Notes: a model not told the origin generated them from the letters alone. A stretch of DNA of 64,000 bases from Pseudorasbora parva (GCF_024679245.1 NC_090179.1:4138820-4202819), one strand, 5' to 3'; positions 1 to 11,604 are shown, counted from the stretch's first letter. Numbers and translations are program-made.

Positions 1-105
1 TAAAACATTTGAGGAACAACCAATTGTTTTGAGATTGGAAATGGATGCTTTTGAGTGGTAAGTTCAGTCTTTATTTTCAGTAAGACCTGCAAAATGTAAC
101 GTCAG
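1..105. other. Flanking sequence, nothing recognised
   Basis: Short AT-rich stretch left of the first hAT element. Its last 8 bases, AACGTCAG (98-105), are the left copy of that element's target duplication. I see no gene here. Confidence 0.5.
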
Positions 106-358
106 TAGGGCTGTCGCGGTAACCGCACTATTGTAAAACCGCACTATTGACAAGCCAACCGCAGAGGAAGGAAAGCAACCGCAGAAACAGTGGCAACCGC
201 AGTGTTCAGTTTTTTTTTTTTTGGCTTTGTTTTACAATTCATCATGTGCATTTGATGTTAAATAAATTAATAATGATACAAGAGAGTTACTACTGTCATT
301 TTCCCGCAAACTGTTTGTATCCGGTGTTTCGTTTATTTTGAATAGGCCTACTGAAACG

Positions 359-1300
359 ATGGCAGACGCTCTCGTCCCAAAACCGAATGCCACCACGTTG
401 CTAGTTTGGGAACATTTCGGCTTTCAACCCAATGAAAAAGGCGAGCCAGCGAATTAAGATGAGCCGACATGCGGCAATACATCTAACTTGAGGCGTCATC
501 TCGCTAACTGTCATCCAGCCGTTGAAGCGCAGCTGCCCCCTCAAGCATCAGGTCGCGGAGCAACTTCAAAAAGAACAGCTGAGGCCGGTACCAGCCGACA
601 GTTAGGAGTAGCTGAAGCCTTTGCAAAATCTGTAAAATACAGCCGTGAAAGTAACAGGCATAGATGCCTTACAGCCGCTGTTACGAAATATCTAGTTCAG
701 GAGATGGTTCCGTTCAACACAGTGGAGAAACCAGCATTCAAATCGATGCTTCAACAATTTGACAAACAGTACGAGTTGCCGGGCAAAACATACTTTTCAG
801 AAACTGCTGTGCCGAAAATGTACAGCACGGTAAAGACATCGATCAAAAGCGTGCTTATAAATGTCGACTACTTTTCTGCCACAACCGATATGTGGTCAAG
901 TGTCAATATGACTCCTTATATGAGTCTAACGGTTCATTATCTCAGCAAGGAATGGACTCTGCCTCGTCACGGTGTTTATGCCCGACAATATTTCTGATGC
1001 TCTTCGGCACACATTTGAAGAGTGGTCCCTGGATGAGAAGAAGCTGGCCTGTATCACTACAGACAACGGGGCAACATCGTTGCAGCAGTCAAAAAGCTGA
1101 ACTGGCCATGGCTGAACTGCTTTGGTCACAATTTACATTTGTCAGTTACAAATGCAATGGCAAGCGTCAAGGACCGCACAGCCCGAGCAATGGGCCTGTG
1201 TCACACATTGGTCAGTACATTTTCTCAGAGCTGGTTGAAGAGAAGAGATCTAGCGAAAGCTCAAGCGGAACTTCAAATTCCTCAGCATGGCCTCATACTG
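359..1300 (+). pseudogene. hAT transposase, N-terminal part (BED finger), broken
   Basis: Reading from ATG 359, the product starts MADALVPKPN and has a BED-type zinc finger: VWEHFGF, then TCG, then LRRHLANCHP. A stop codon (TAA, 455-457) interrupts the finger. The frame reopens with the family segments PFNTVEKPAFK, YFSETAVPKMY and ATTDMWSS before a frameshift near 970. A second frame continues to about 1300 (IPQHGLIL), where a clear splice donor GTAAGT begins at 1301, so the parent element had an intron. This is a ZBED/hAT-type transposase by its order of motifs. It is inactive. Confidence 0.85.
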
Positions 1301-1558
1301 GTAAGTTATAAAATGTAATCTAAATGCTAACTTATTGATTATGTAAGCTAAAAAAATACAAATGTAATTATATGAATTAAATTATTTAAAAAAAATAAAC
1401 AATATCTATAGCTTACTGTCAAATAGGCTAGGCTACTTGTCTGTTGCTGGATTTAATGTTTTTTTTTTTTCATTTAAAATAAATGTTTTACAAAATAAAA
1501 TAAAAACAAAATTACATTAAAAGGTCAGATATAGCCTATATAAATTAGGCTAATTGCA

Positions 1559-4500
1559 CACTGTAAAAAAATGCTGTAAAAAAAACGGCCACATTTTGAC
1601 AGTAAAATGCTGTTTTCCATTAAAACAGTAATATACCGTAGAAAACCATGCATTCTGGGTAATATTTGTCATTTTCGAGAAAATAGCCAACAGTAATATA
1701 CTGTGAATCAACACGCTTAAAGACGACACTCAGAGGCTGTGTTCAAAATCACTCCCTATCCCCTTATTCACTATTCCCTACACTAGTTCACTGATATAGA
1801 CCACTCGACAGAGAGAGAGGAAAGAAGAGAGTGAATTCAGACACTGATGAACACCTGCTGTTATCACTGAAGGAAAGAGAAACATGATTTCATCAACTGA
1901 AGATAAAAGAAGACATTAAATCTCTGAAGATCTCAGCAGAGGATTAAACAACTCCACAAACAGCATTACCAGCTTCACACATTACTAACCAGACTGACTT
2001 TATTTCTGTCAGACGTCTACAGCAGCTCTTATTGAGAATGAACAGATGATGTTTTATTGTTTCTTCTGACGTTACCATTATGGTGATCAGTGTTTGCTTT
2101 AGTTGGGCTCTTGAACAGCGACACAATAACATCAGTTTTTATCTCGCTGCTGTAACGGTGTGTTTTCAATACATGTGTTAAATCAAGCAAAGCTGAGAAA
2201 AAAACATGAGTTGGTTATGTTGACTATTTAATAATGGTTTAATTCACTAATAGTTTAAAAGTCTTATCTATAAACATATAGCGGATGCTTAATTTTTTGT
2301 AAAATTGAACCCTATAATTTTATAACATCATTGTTGCAACAACCAGATAATTTGAAGAGCATGGGAACGCTTGTGGTCAAAACATCTGAATCAATCTGAC
2401 TCACACAGACATCAAGAATCGGCGTATGAATCTCAGCCGTGGTGACACTCAAAACTCCCAGCATGCATTGCGGCACGAATAAATTATGCTGCTGAATAGC
2501 CTGGTTATTTTCTTTAATTCTTATTATTTGCCTTTATTTTGAGACACCCCTCGCTGCAGCCTGCAGCACGATGACGTTGCTGGATCAGATCCAATACGTA
2601 CTGGATGGTGGATCGTTATGGCGACGTCATACCGATCTCTGGGTTAACTTATAATGCGTATGCGCCGGTCTTAAGTGACATGTATGATCAATATTGTATA
2701 TAGATGATCTAACCTGTGTAGTTGTATTACTGATAAATAGTATTAAGTAAGATGAATAAATCATCTTTTCATAAATGTGATGCTTAAATTATCCTAGTTT
2801 CGCTGTACATGCATGCAAAACAGTTACAATTTTAATATATTCTGATCATACTTGCTGTTGAGTGGAAGGAAAAATTATTCAAGTAATTGTCTCTGTAATG
2901 TTTATCCTCAATGTACAATGCAACACGATCTGTAAAGAACTTAAAATACCAGTACCCTACACATTCAAGGGAAAATGCAAAACGTATCCTGATGGCGTGA
3001 GCATATTATTAATCATTATTTTTGCGCGAGCGGTTTGAGTATTTATCTATCCAGCAAAACTCTCCTGTGCATTCAAACTCTTCTGCGCATGCGTATACGA
3101 CGTCATCGAATTGTGAATGAAACCACCGCGCATGCGTGTCCAGTACGTGTTGGATCTGATCCAGTACGTCATCGTGCTACAGGCTGCAGCGAGGACTTCT
3201 TGTGTTTATTTTTGGTGCTGTTGTTGTGTTGACTTTAAGTAGTGTTTTGTGATGTTCAGAGTTGATCTGTTCGTTTTTTTTATTGATTGTCACCATTGTT
3301 GAGATTCATATGCTGATTCTTCATGTCTATGTGAGTCTAAATGACAGCAGAGAGCAAACTAATTTTTGAACTCATGACTTTATAAATTATAACTAATTGC
3401 TAATCAGTGGTTGATAATTTCAGAAGGGTCCCAGTTTAATAACATAAGAGTAAATGTATGTGTTTCAAAAATAATGGGTTTGTTAGGGGAAGAAACACCG
3501 GACAAGATTAACAAGCTAAACATCCTATTACAATTATAGCAAAACAGCCAATAACTTCTGACCATGTTTTTTTCTTGGCTTTTTGCTACAATAAATGTGT
3601 TTAAGAAACACACAGTTATAGCAGACAAAGAAAGACTATCATTACAAAGTCAAGGGCCAAGAGCCCAACTGAAGCAAACACTGATCACGATAATGGTGAC
3701 CAAATATTTTCAGTTAAACATCAACACCTAAAGATCTGATAATTCTCAATAAGAGCTTCTGTAGACGTCTGACAGAAATAAAGTCAGTCTGGTTAGTAAT
3801 GTGTGAAGCTGGTAATGCTGTTTGTGGAGTTGTTCAATCCTCTGCTGAGATCTTCAGAGATTTAATGTCTTCTTTTATCTTCAGTTGATTTCATCTAAAG
3901 CTGTGGCTGAAGTCAGTTGTAGTTCTTGTGTTTCTCTTTCCTTCAGTGATTCTTGTTAACAGGTGTTCTCAGTTATCACTTAATTAATCTCTTAATTATC
4001 TCATGAACTTCCTCAATGCTTCAATTACTCTAACACTCTGTAGTGTGTACACTCTTCAGTGTTCATTTAAAACTGAAGATTTTGCTGTGGGGTTAAAAGG
4101 GTTAAATGGGTTAGATGAAAAAACCCACAGTGGGAACCGTAAATTAACAGTAAGAAACTGAAAATTCATTTACGGAAAAGTACTGTAAAAAAACGGCACT
4201 TTACTGGAACCAGAGCTGCCAGTAGATTACCGTTAAATCAAGGAAAAACAGTAATATACTGTAAAACGTAACAGTCAAATTTATCAGATGAATCAAGATA
4301 TTTTCACTGAAATATTAGTGAAAGTTATTAGAAAAAAGTTGTGCAAAGTCAGTAACTGATAAGGAGAGTAAATATTAAAATGACCTGTGTTTATGTGTTG
4401 TTGCACAAGATGATATAGAAGAGATCTTTTAGTTGAATTCATTAGTTTTGTGGGTCACCATTGCTGTGAAGAGTAGAGCCTGTGCTTCAGTCCAGGATGA

Positions 4501-4907
4501 GCAGAGAAACATTGATGATATGCTGCCTGATGCTTTATTTAACGGTAGTGACTGTGTTTGCTGATGCGGTTATGAGCTGTTTGTTGAGTAATTTATCACA
4601 TGCGTGTGTGCTATTGCTCACAATGAACCGCAAAGATTGAAGTTAAAGTCATGTTTCTAAATTATTTTACTTCTACACCTTACACATTTGAAAGGACTCA
4701 AATGAAGTTTTACGATGCAAACACCTATAAATACTAGTTTTAAAATGAGAACTGTTTGAAGCGATCAGTTTTCCAAATGAAAAGTTACCTTTCATGGTAT
4801 TATTACGGCAAAATACTGTAAAAAAGGAGAGCTGTATATAAACAGTAGAGGGCTGTAAATTACCGCCAGTAGATTACCGTTATTTTACGGCACAATTTTT
4901 TACAGTG
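1559..4907. mobile_element. Long-terminal-inverted-repeat DNA element inserted in the hAT
   Basis: The ends read CACTGTAAAAAA at 1559 and its complement ending at 4907. Inside are arms of a large inverted repeat: about 1830-2130 pairs with about 3640-3960, sharing for example CTTTATTTCTGTCAGACGTC. A second inner pair lies at about 2400-2460 and 3285-3345. No transposase is visible. It resembles foldback or long-TIR non-autonomous elements. The same architecture recurs at 35026-37563, and a right-end relic sits at 8271-8547. The superfamily is not decided; only TGCA is shared at the flanks. Confidence 0.75.
2549..3194. mobile_element. Third-level nested inverted-repeat element
   Basis: CCTCGCTGCAGCCTG at 2549 is mirrored by its near-complement ending at 3194. 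The arms match for about 55 bases with a few differences, including GGATCAGATCCAA and the shared GTACTGGA. A weaker match runs further inward, with GCGTATGCG-like sequence near 2655 and 3085. No coding capacity is seen. It sits between the inner arms of the 1559-4907 element, making a three-level nest. No target duplication is evident. Confidence 0.6.
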
Positions 4908-5107
4908 CAGCTCCAATTTAACGTCTATATTAGTCTGTGCACATTTAAAGAATATATCTTATAATTTAAATGTATTTTTTGTTAAGTAAAATATATATTA
5001 AAACGAAAAAATTGCCTAATTTAAAATGTAGCCTAGCCTATAATTTATTTTGGTAGGCTAATTATAGGCTAGTAGATCCATTGGCTAATTTCTAGGCTAT
5101 TCCAACG

Positions 5108-5372
5108 TTCCTTGTTCCTCGCTATCTGCAAGAGGAGTGCATCGACGCCAACGCAAATCCACTGTCCTGGTGGCGCGATAATCAGTATAGATTCCCGCTG
5201 CTGTCCAAAGTCGCGCGCAAATATATGTGTATTTGTGCAACGAGCACACCATCAGAAAGAGTTTTCAGTGCCGCGGGGGAATATCGTTACGCCCATGCGA
5301 ACCTCCCTGAAACCGCATAAGGTCAATATGTTAGTTTTCTTAGCGCGAAACAAAGACATGATCCCGGTCTAA
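5108..5372 (+). pseudogene. hAT transposase, C-terminal dimerisation segment
   Basis: In one frame the segment gives PRYLQEECIDAN, NPLSWWRDNQYRFP, then TSTPSERVFSAAG. After a one-base slip in a G run near 5275 it continues as NIVTPMRTSLKPHKVNMLVF and ends at a stop after MIPV (5372). This order (W-W, P-S-E-R-x-F-S, then V-x-x-L-V-F-L) is the classic hAT C-terminal dimerisation region. It belongs with the BED-finger part at 359-1300 and is likewise broken. Confidence 0.85.
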
Positions 5373-5804
5373 ATCACTTTCGTTTTACGCTTATATTTTC
5401 GTTTGTTCTCTGTATTTTCACAGGGTTTTGTTTTTTTACAATTTGTTTTTGTTTTTGCTTTCGTTTTTGGAACATGCATTTTCTTCTTTTCATGATACAT
5501 TAAAATTATTTGATTTCTTTTAGTTTTTTTAAATGGAAAAAGGCATGTTCTTGTTGCTAAATGTTTTGCATTTAATAAAAAAAAAAGTTTTAAAACGTGT
5601 CTCTTTGTCAGTTAAAAAGCAACAATTTATGCTACATAACTCAACAACAGAGCTTTTTATGCAATAAAATCAGGATAACTTAGATTTCTAAAAAAAATAT
5701 TAAAAAAATAATAATAAACAGCGGTAAAACCGCATACCGCGCTATTGAGCCACCCATAATAACCGCAAGGTAAATTTTCTAACCGCGACAGCCCTAAACG
5801 TCAG

Positions 5805-6168
5805 TACTATTACTTTGATAAATATTAATAATATTAACTTTGACATTTGACATACTGATGTTTACTACTTAGAGTGTCCTACTGTTTCTGTACTAGCATC
5901 TTGCGTTGGATCTAGACAACACAGGGGATATTCTCGTTAATGTTGTCTCACTGTGAAAATCCAGTTTAATCAGAAATTGTCAATAAGTGGATAAAATCAC
6001 TACTTACTGCTCGCAGGGATATAGTTTGAATTGCTGCTTCTCCCGTATCGGACACTGAGTGAAGCTTGCTACTGTCTAGGTTAGAAAAACTGTCCGTGGT
6101 GAAATGGGCCGAGCAAACAAACAACTTTTAATTAAATTGTTGCGGTATCCGGTTATAGATAAACATAC
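5805..6168. other. Flank between hAT and THAP-like exon
   Basis: Unique-looking sequence. On the minus strand a stretch near 6010-6073 is bounded by an acceptor-like CTAG and a GTAAGT donor and could be a further exon of the THAP-like gene. The phase from the preceding exon does not give a recognisable THAP continuation, so I do not call it. Confidence 0.3.
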
Positions 6169-6261
6169 CTGTTGACAGTTTTGTTCAGTGGGAAGGCTAT
6201 GAAAAGTCCCCACGTCCCCTGCACAGCCTGGAACATAACATCTATTTCCATTATCTGCCAT
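6169..6261 (-). CDS. Possible first coding exon of a THAP zinc-finger gene
   Basis: On the minus strand, ATG at 6261 opens exactly 31 codons that end at CAG followed by a GTATGT splice donor (exon edge 6169). The peptide begins MADNGNRCYVPGC and continues with FHSLP. A C-x4-C pair, then F-H-x-x-P, is how THAP (C2CH) zinc-finger domains start; the rest of the domain (W, second C-x2-H) would lie in later exons to the left, perhaps outside the window. An in-frame ATG further upstream (6285) is also possible. It could be a host THAP gene or a THAP-bearing transposon's exon. The motif and donor are seen; the gene is inferred. Confidence 0.4.
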
Positions 6262-6489
6262 ATTCGCTATCCTCGCGTGATGCATGCGCCGCTGTATTCA
6301 AATGTTGTAGGCGTACATATTAATGATCCCAGCGATTGTGTCACAGTTGGCGTTCGCCTGAAAATCGCCTGTTTTTCCGTGGTGTTTTTCACAAACAATA
6401 TTTACATATAAAGAAGGAAATAATGGTGTTTGAGACTCACTGTATGTGATGTCCACGAACTGAACCCTTGTTATTCAACTATGTCATGG
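6262..6489. promoter_or_regulatory. Region upstream of the THAP-like exon
   Basis: If the THAP-like exon is real, this is its 5' flank on the minus strand. It has a few CpGs (GCGCCG, GCGTACA) but I see no clear TATA box or other defined site. Low confidence. Confidence 0.2.
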
Positions 6490-7044
6490 TTAAAGGGATA
6501 CTTCACTGCCTTTTCATATTAAACTATGTTATTCCCTTAACTTAAACGAGTTGACACACACCTCTCTCGTCTCAGTGCGTGCACTTAATCTCTCTGACGC
6601 GCGGTGACGATCTGATAGCATTTAGCTTAGCACACTAATCACAGTTCATTCACTATGGAACCAAACAGAGATCAAATTAGAAGTACCAAGGTGTGAGGGA
6701 GGTGTGAGGAAAGATGTGTCAGCCGGGACATTATAGTTCTCCTTTTTATCCGATTAGAGAAGTACCACGTTTTATTTTGTCACCATACTTGATCGTTCAA
6801 CTATTCGTGTAACTGTATTTAAATAGGGGAAAATATGGAGGTGTTTGGTACTTCTAACTTGATCTCTGTTTGGTACTATAGTGAATGAACTGGGCTTAGT
6901 GGGCTAAGCTAAATGCTATCAGATCGTCACTGCGCGTCAGAGAGATTAAGAGCACACACTGAGACGAGAGAGGTGTGTGTCAACTCGTTTTAGTTAAGGG
7001 AATAACATAGTTTAATATGAAAAAGCAGTGAAGTATCCCTTTAA
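6490..7044. mobile_element. TTAA-ended MITE with long inverted repeats
   Basis: TTAAAGGGATACTTCACTG at 6490 is mirrored at 7026-7044. The arms extend for roughly 170-200 bases each (for example GATCTGATAGCATTTAGCTT on the left and its complement near 6905), with about 150 bases between. TTAA at both ends together with AGGG termini suggests a piggyBac-type non-autonomous element. It has no coding capacity. Confidence 0.75.
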
Positions 7045-7576
7045 TTCAATTTTTCATTCTAAGGCACCTTTAAGAAGAACATTAGCGATGATATCTTTCT
7101 TACATTACTTGTAATGTTACTTATAGTACATTATGATTAATACTTTGTTTGTTACATATACGTGCAATATTTCAGATTTGTTACATAACATTTTTATTAA
7201 AAAATATGAATTGCTCTGCTGCTGAAAGACTAAGACTACGTTTTTTTTTTTTTTTTTTTTTGTTTTTTACAGTATTTCTCCAGCCTTTGAAAAAATTATT
7301 AAAAACAAATATTTTTTAGCAAGTACATACAAATGAGGGAAAATTACTGAAAATAAAGTTAATGGATGCATTCTGGGCCAATACAATACACAATACACAG
7401 ATCTTACTTTATGTGGTGCTTCCAAATGGAAATGCTCCCACACCAGATGTAGTACGAGATTTAGTTTTTGATAAAAAAGCATTGTCATTTCATCATTGCG
7501 ATATTTTAGAGAGGCATACATTTTTAAGCTTTGATAATTTCAGATGTTTTTAGTACACTTGTTTTGTATACAAAAT
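7045..7576. other. Non-coding stretch with a poly-T run
   Basis: AT-rich sequence with a T run at about 7241-7267. The open frames here are short and show no recognisable motif on either strand. Confidence 0.4.
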
Positions 7577-8130
7577 ATGACGTAATCTTGCTCCCCCTCC
7601 ACTGCATGGCTTTTTTCAAAGACTTGACAGTGGAGGTTATACATGTGCCTATGTCAAAGGAGACTCCATGATACCATTTAGGCGCAACACTTTTGGTCAA
7701 AACGCTTCGTCAGTAATAGGTGGTAAACTATGGAATAGCTTGCCTCTTTCACTAGGAGAATGTCCTAAATTCTAAACTCACTTAAAACAGTGCTTCCTGA
7801 AACCAGAGGTGTACTCATATTTAACTGTCATACATTTATCAATAGTACATGTACACTTAAACTGTAAATCTGAATGTAGTATAGAGGTGAATTAACAATG
7901 TCTTGCCATTTGTGTAATTTTTTTTTTTGGGGGGGGGGGGGGTTGTTTTTGTTTTTAGTGAATGTTAATGATGTTGTATGATTGTTGGCTATCTTTGTTA
8001 TTTTTATGTTACCTGCTTAGGGACTGCAGACGAAAAGTAGTTATTTTTACTAATTCTGGCATATTTACATGCTGTATTTGTATACAACAAAGTTCATGAA
8101 TATGCTTGGTCTATTAAATAAACAAATAAA
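7577..8130 (+). mobile_element. LINE 3' end fragment (L2/CR1-like)
   Basis: A + strand reading near 7705-7790 gives GGKLWNSLPLSL and, after a stop, THLKQCFLKPE. This is the conserved end of the reverse-transcriptase ORF in L2/CR1-type LINEs (x-LWNSLP ... FK-x-x-LK-x-x-L). It is followed by a 3' UTR ending in an A-rich (AAATA) tail near 8130. The element is strongly 5'-truncated and carries a stop. A G run (7929-7942) lies in the UTR. Confidence 0.65.
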
Positions 8131-8270
8131 ATAAAATAAAAATATATATCACCTATGAATCTTCTATGCTTCTATATATCTATATAATTCTATATATTCT
8201 ATATCTATAATTCTAACTTAGCCTATATGAATCTGTTACTAGCCTATATCTATCCTATCTGTCACTGTTC

Positions 8271-8544
8271 AGTCAAATTATCTCACTACTACACCTTACA
8301 AGTGTGAAATAACACAAATGAAACAAGTTTACAGTACAAACACCGTATAAATACTTGTTTTAAAATGAGAACTGTTTGAAGCGATCAGTTTCCAAGATAA
8401 ATGTCCTTTCATGGTATTATTACGGTAACATACTGTAAAAAGGAGAGCTGTATATAAATAGAAGAGGGCTGTAAATTAACCGTACATTGCTGGTAACCAC
8501 AGCTGCCAGTAGATTACCGTTATTTTACGGCAATTTTTTTTACA

Positions 8545-8547
<3 letters not shown>
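8271..8547. mobile_element. Relic right end of the CACTGTAAAA element family
   Basis: The sequence from about 8281 to 8547 closely matches the right end of the element at 1559-4907 (compare 4660-4907): ATGAGAACTGTTTGAAGCG, then GGTATTATTACGGTAA, then a terminal TTTTTTTTACAGTG. The left part is missing. The terminus abuts the (AT)n tract directly. Confidence 0.7.

Positions 8548-8629
<82 letters not shown>
8548..8629. repeat. (AT)n microsatellite
   Basis: About 80 bases of alternating T and A. The long Tyr-Ile open frames here are artefacts of the repeat. Confidence 0.95.
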
Positions 8630-8638
<9 letters not shown>

Positions 8639-8704
8639 GGGGATGTGAGGTCAGGTATACGGTGTCAATAAATGCAACGTCAGGGCAGCCGTCCATATAC
8701 ACTC

Positions 8705-10214
8705 CTGAACAAAATCTTAAGACCAGGGGATTCATTGCAAGTTTTACACATTTCACACTAGTGGATCATAACCGGGTTGTAAGTGCTGCTTCAAAATGCC
8801 AAAAGAAGAAACAGGAGCAAGAGACAAAAAATAGAGAGTAGGCAATTTATTGAAAACTGCATTTAAACTCAAACAGGCCGTTCATCGGTTGATCAAAAGT
8901 TTAAGACCATAGCCCAAAAATAAATGCACAACATTACTAAAAGTGTCAAAAAAGGACTCAGTAGTGAGTAGCCCCACCGTTCTTGTTGATCACTTCAAAA
9001 ACTTGTTTTGGCATGCTTGATGCGACTGTTTCCAGGAGGCTGGTGGGAACGTTGCTCCATGTGGTGAAGATGGCTTCACGAAGGGCATCCACGGTCTGGA
9101 ACCAACGTCCATTTTTGTAAACTTCCCTTGCCATCCATCCCCAAATGTTCTCAATGGGATTTAGATCAGGGGAACACGCAGGATGGTCCAAAAGAGCAAC
9201 GTTATTCTCCTGGAAGAAGTCCTTCGTCAGGCGGGCTTTGTGAATTGCAGCGTTGTCCTGTTGAAAGACCCAGTCATTACCGCACAGAGGCCCTCGGTCA
9301 AGAGGGATGCCCGCTGCAACAGATCCACATAGCCAGTCGCCGTTTGACGCCCCTTCACAACCTGAAGCTCCATTTTCCCATTGAAGGAAAAAGCACCCCA
9401 GATCATGATGGAGCCTCCTCCACTGTGCCTCATAGAAAACATCTCAGGTGGGATCTCCTTGTCATGCCAGTAGCGTTGGAAGCCATCAGGACCGTCCAGG
9501 TTAAATTTTTTCTCGTCAGAGAATAAAACTTTCTTCCACTTTTCAAATTCTAAACGGGCAAGTTTGTGTGGTGGGAGGAGACGTGGCTTTTGAAGACGTT
9601 TTTTGTTCTTGAAGCCCTTCTCTAGCAGATGACGTCTTATGGTTATTGGGCTGCAGTCAGCATCAGTAAGGGCCTTAATTTGGGTTGAGGATCGACCTGT
9701 GTCTTCACGGACAACCCATCGGATCCTGCGGCTCTGTGCAGGTGAAATCTTTTTGGGTCTACCACTTGATTTTTTTGTCCCATAACTCAAGATTTTTTAA
9801 GAAATGTAAAATGACTGTCTTACTGCGTCCATCCTCAGCAGCGATGGCACGTTACGAAAGGCCTTGCTTGTGCAGCTCAACAATCCTGCCACGTTCAAAG
9901 AGAGAAAGCCTTTTTGCTTTTGCCATCAGGAGATCTTGACAGTATGACTGCTCGAAGGACAATGACATGAGAGCCATATTTTTGTGCAGATTTGACCTTT
10001 TTATGGCTATGGTCTTAAACTTTTGATCAGCTGATGAACGTCCTGTTGCAGTTTAAATGCAGTTTTCAATAAATTGCCTACTCTCTAGTTTTTGTCTCTT
10101 GCTCCTGTTTCTTCTTTTGGCATTTTGAATCAGCACTTACAACCCGGTTATGATCCACAAGTGCGAAATGTGTAAAACTTGCAATGCATCCCCTGGTCTT
10201 AAGATTTTGTTCAG
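8705..10214 (-). mobile_element. Tc1-like transposon A (degenerate)
   Basis: The terminal inverted repeats begin CTGAACAAAATCTTAAGACC at 8705 and mirror at about 10195-10214. They continue inward for about 200 bases (matching AAACCCGGTTATGATCCAC-type sequence on both sides). A broken transposase lies between them on the minus strand. The inner repeat units (TCAAAAGTTTAAGACCATAG near 8893 and its complement near 10007) give the IR/DR layout of fish Tc1 elements. The right end is directly followed by sequence upstream of the Gypsy gag. Confidence 0.9.
8958..9926 (-). pseudogene. Tc1-family transposase, dead
   Basis: From ATG at 9926 the product starts MAKAKRLSLFERGRIVEL, an HTH region. A stop follows at QGLS*RAI and a frameshift near 9790. 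Then come the Tc1 landmarks: [10 protein letters not shown] (GRPR-like hook), [15 protein letters not shown] (first Asp), [11 protein letters not shown], a frameshift around 9230 at the second Asp region, and SPDLNPIENIW (Glu) before the stop at 8958. The spacing fits DD34E. At least one stop and two frameshifts make it non-functional. Confidence 0.9.
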
Positions 10215-11604
10215 TTTCAGCAACATTTCAGCGAGCTAGTACTGCATTCCAACAGCGTGGGGAATGAAAGTGCGGTAAGTTTGAATGTTTAATGTTGAAG
10301 CATGTTTCTGCATCACAAGATTGTGGGTGCTGGTTTAAAGACTGATTTGATTTAATTATTTGTAGAAGCACCACTGTTTGAGGCTGTCTTAGACTGACGT
10401 TTTGTGGAGATGCTGATTGTTTAAAGAAAGTTCTCGGGTGACCGGTACTAGAGTTTGATTCTAAATGAACTGATGCAGGTATAGACGTTTATATAACATG
10501 AGATGTATGTTTTTAAATATAGATGCGTGTATTTGTGTGTGTGTGTATATGTATTTGTATTTTGATTTGTTGCTTTTGTAATAACAGTAAAGTGGCGTGG
10601 GGTCGAGTTTTCGAGGACACGTGTGCAGTCTTCAGATTCGGGTATGAATGTCACTTACTAATGATATAATCTGTTTGTGAGGAATTGTGTCTTATACTTA
10701 CATTCATTTGTAGGAGAGTTTTTCTGCCACTGTTTTCTTTGCCTCCACAATTAATGTAACGAGTGTGTTTAATTTAGATCAAGCGCCTAGATGCGCACTG
10801 TGGGGAAAGAGACTGTATTTTTTTGTTGTTGTTGTTGTTTTGTATTTTGTTTTGAATTGTAGTTACTTTGATTTTGTTTATTTTTGTTTTGTTTATTCTT
10901 GTGGGGCACTTTTTGATGTAATCTTACTGGGCAGTGTGCAGTAATCATCTTCATCTTCACAGTGTGTGTGGCTTGCTGTGTATCAGGCTTATAGTGATTT
11001 AATCAATTCCTGGTGTGACGACTTGAGTGTGGAGTATTGAGTTTTAACCTTTTAGAGGGGTTTATCATTCGCCTTGCCCATGTGTATTTCATTATGCCCT
11101 TTTTTTATGAGAGTTCTCAAAAGAGTATTGTACTGTGTAATCAGAAATAAAGTGCATTTCTTACACCAGTATTCACCTTGTCCTTTAATTAGGATATACA
11201 GAAATTCCTGTCTTGGCCTACCACACGTTAGATTTATCTTTTGATCAAGGGCTTGATTATGTATTGGTAAGAGATAACTGGTTTGGAGAATGCGTTCAGT
11301 AGGTCACATTTGGCGTAGTTGGACAGGGTGTTTCAGGTGAATGCTGGTGTTACTGCTTTTTTTTATTCTTTTTTTATTTATTTTTTTCCTTTTTTGTTTT
11401 GTGTGTATGTATGTATATTATTCAGTGAATGGTGAACATTTGTGGAGGTTAAAATAAATAAAAACAGTGGCTGTGGGATTACCGTCAACGTTGAGATTCG
11501 AGGTCAAGATAATTGTTTTTCCTGTATAAAAATTGTATAAACATCCTGAAATATTGTATAAACATCCTGTTTTTGGTGTGTTTTTTTGGTTCCATACCTA
11601 GATT
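10215..11604 (+). mobile_element. Probable 5' LTR and leader of the Ty3/Gypsy element
   Basis: This 1.4-kb stretch precedes a Gypsy-type gag. It contains AATAAA at about 11145 and, near 11321, TTTGGCGTAGTTGGACAGG, which resembles the primer-binding leader of vertebrate Gypsy elements. I cannot fix the LTR ends because the 3' LTR is missing for comparison, and the Tc1 element abuts on the left. It also carries GT-rich and T-rich stretches. Confidence 0.35.

Larger units (their letters stand above)
106..5796 (+). mobile_element. hAT transposon (ZBED-type), host of two nested elements
   Basis: The ends are inverted: TAGGGCTGTCGCGGT at 106 and its complement ending at 5796. They are flanked by a perfect 8-bp duplication AACGTCAG (98-105 and 5797-5804), the hallmark of hAT insertion. 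The element carries the 5' part of a BED-finger transposase (359-1300) and a C-terminal dimerisation segment (5108-5372). Most of the catalytic middle is absent, and a 3.35-kb inverted-repeat element fills 1559-4907. Without that guest the hAT would be about 2.3 kb, so it was also internally deleted. It cannot move by itself. Confidence 0.9.

Noticed and set aside
6010..6073. Second exon of the THAP-like gene
   Set aside because: Acceptor-like and donor-like sites are present, but the phase from the first exon does not give THAP-like residues and runs to a stop at the donor.
8545..8841. Long open frames of alternating Tyr and Ile at the AT tracts (also near 25087, 28126 and 28948)
   Set aside because: They are translations of (AT)n microsatellites and carry no protein signal.
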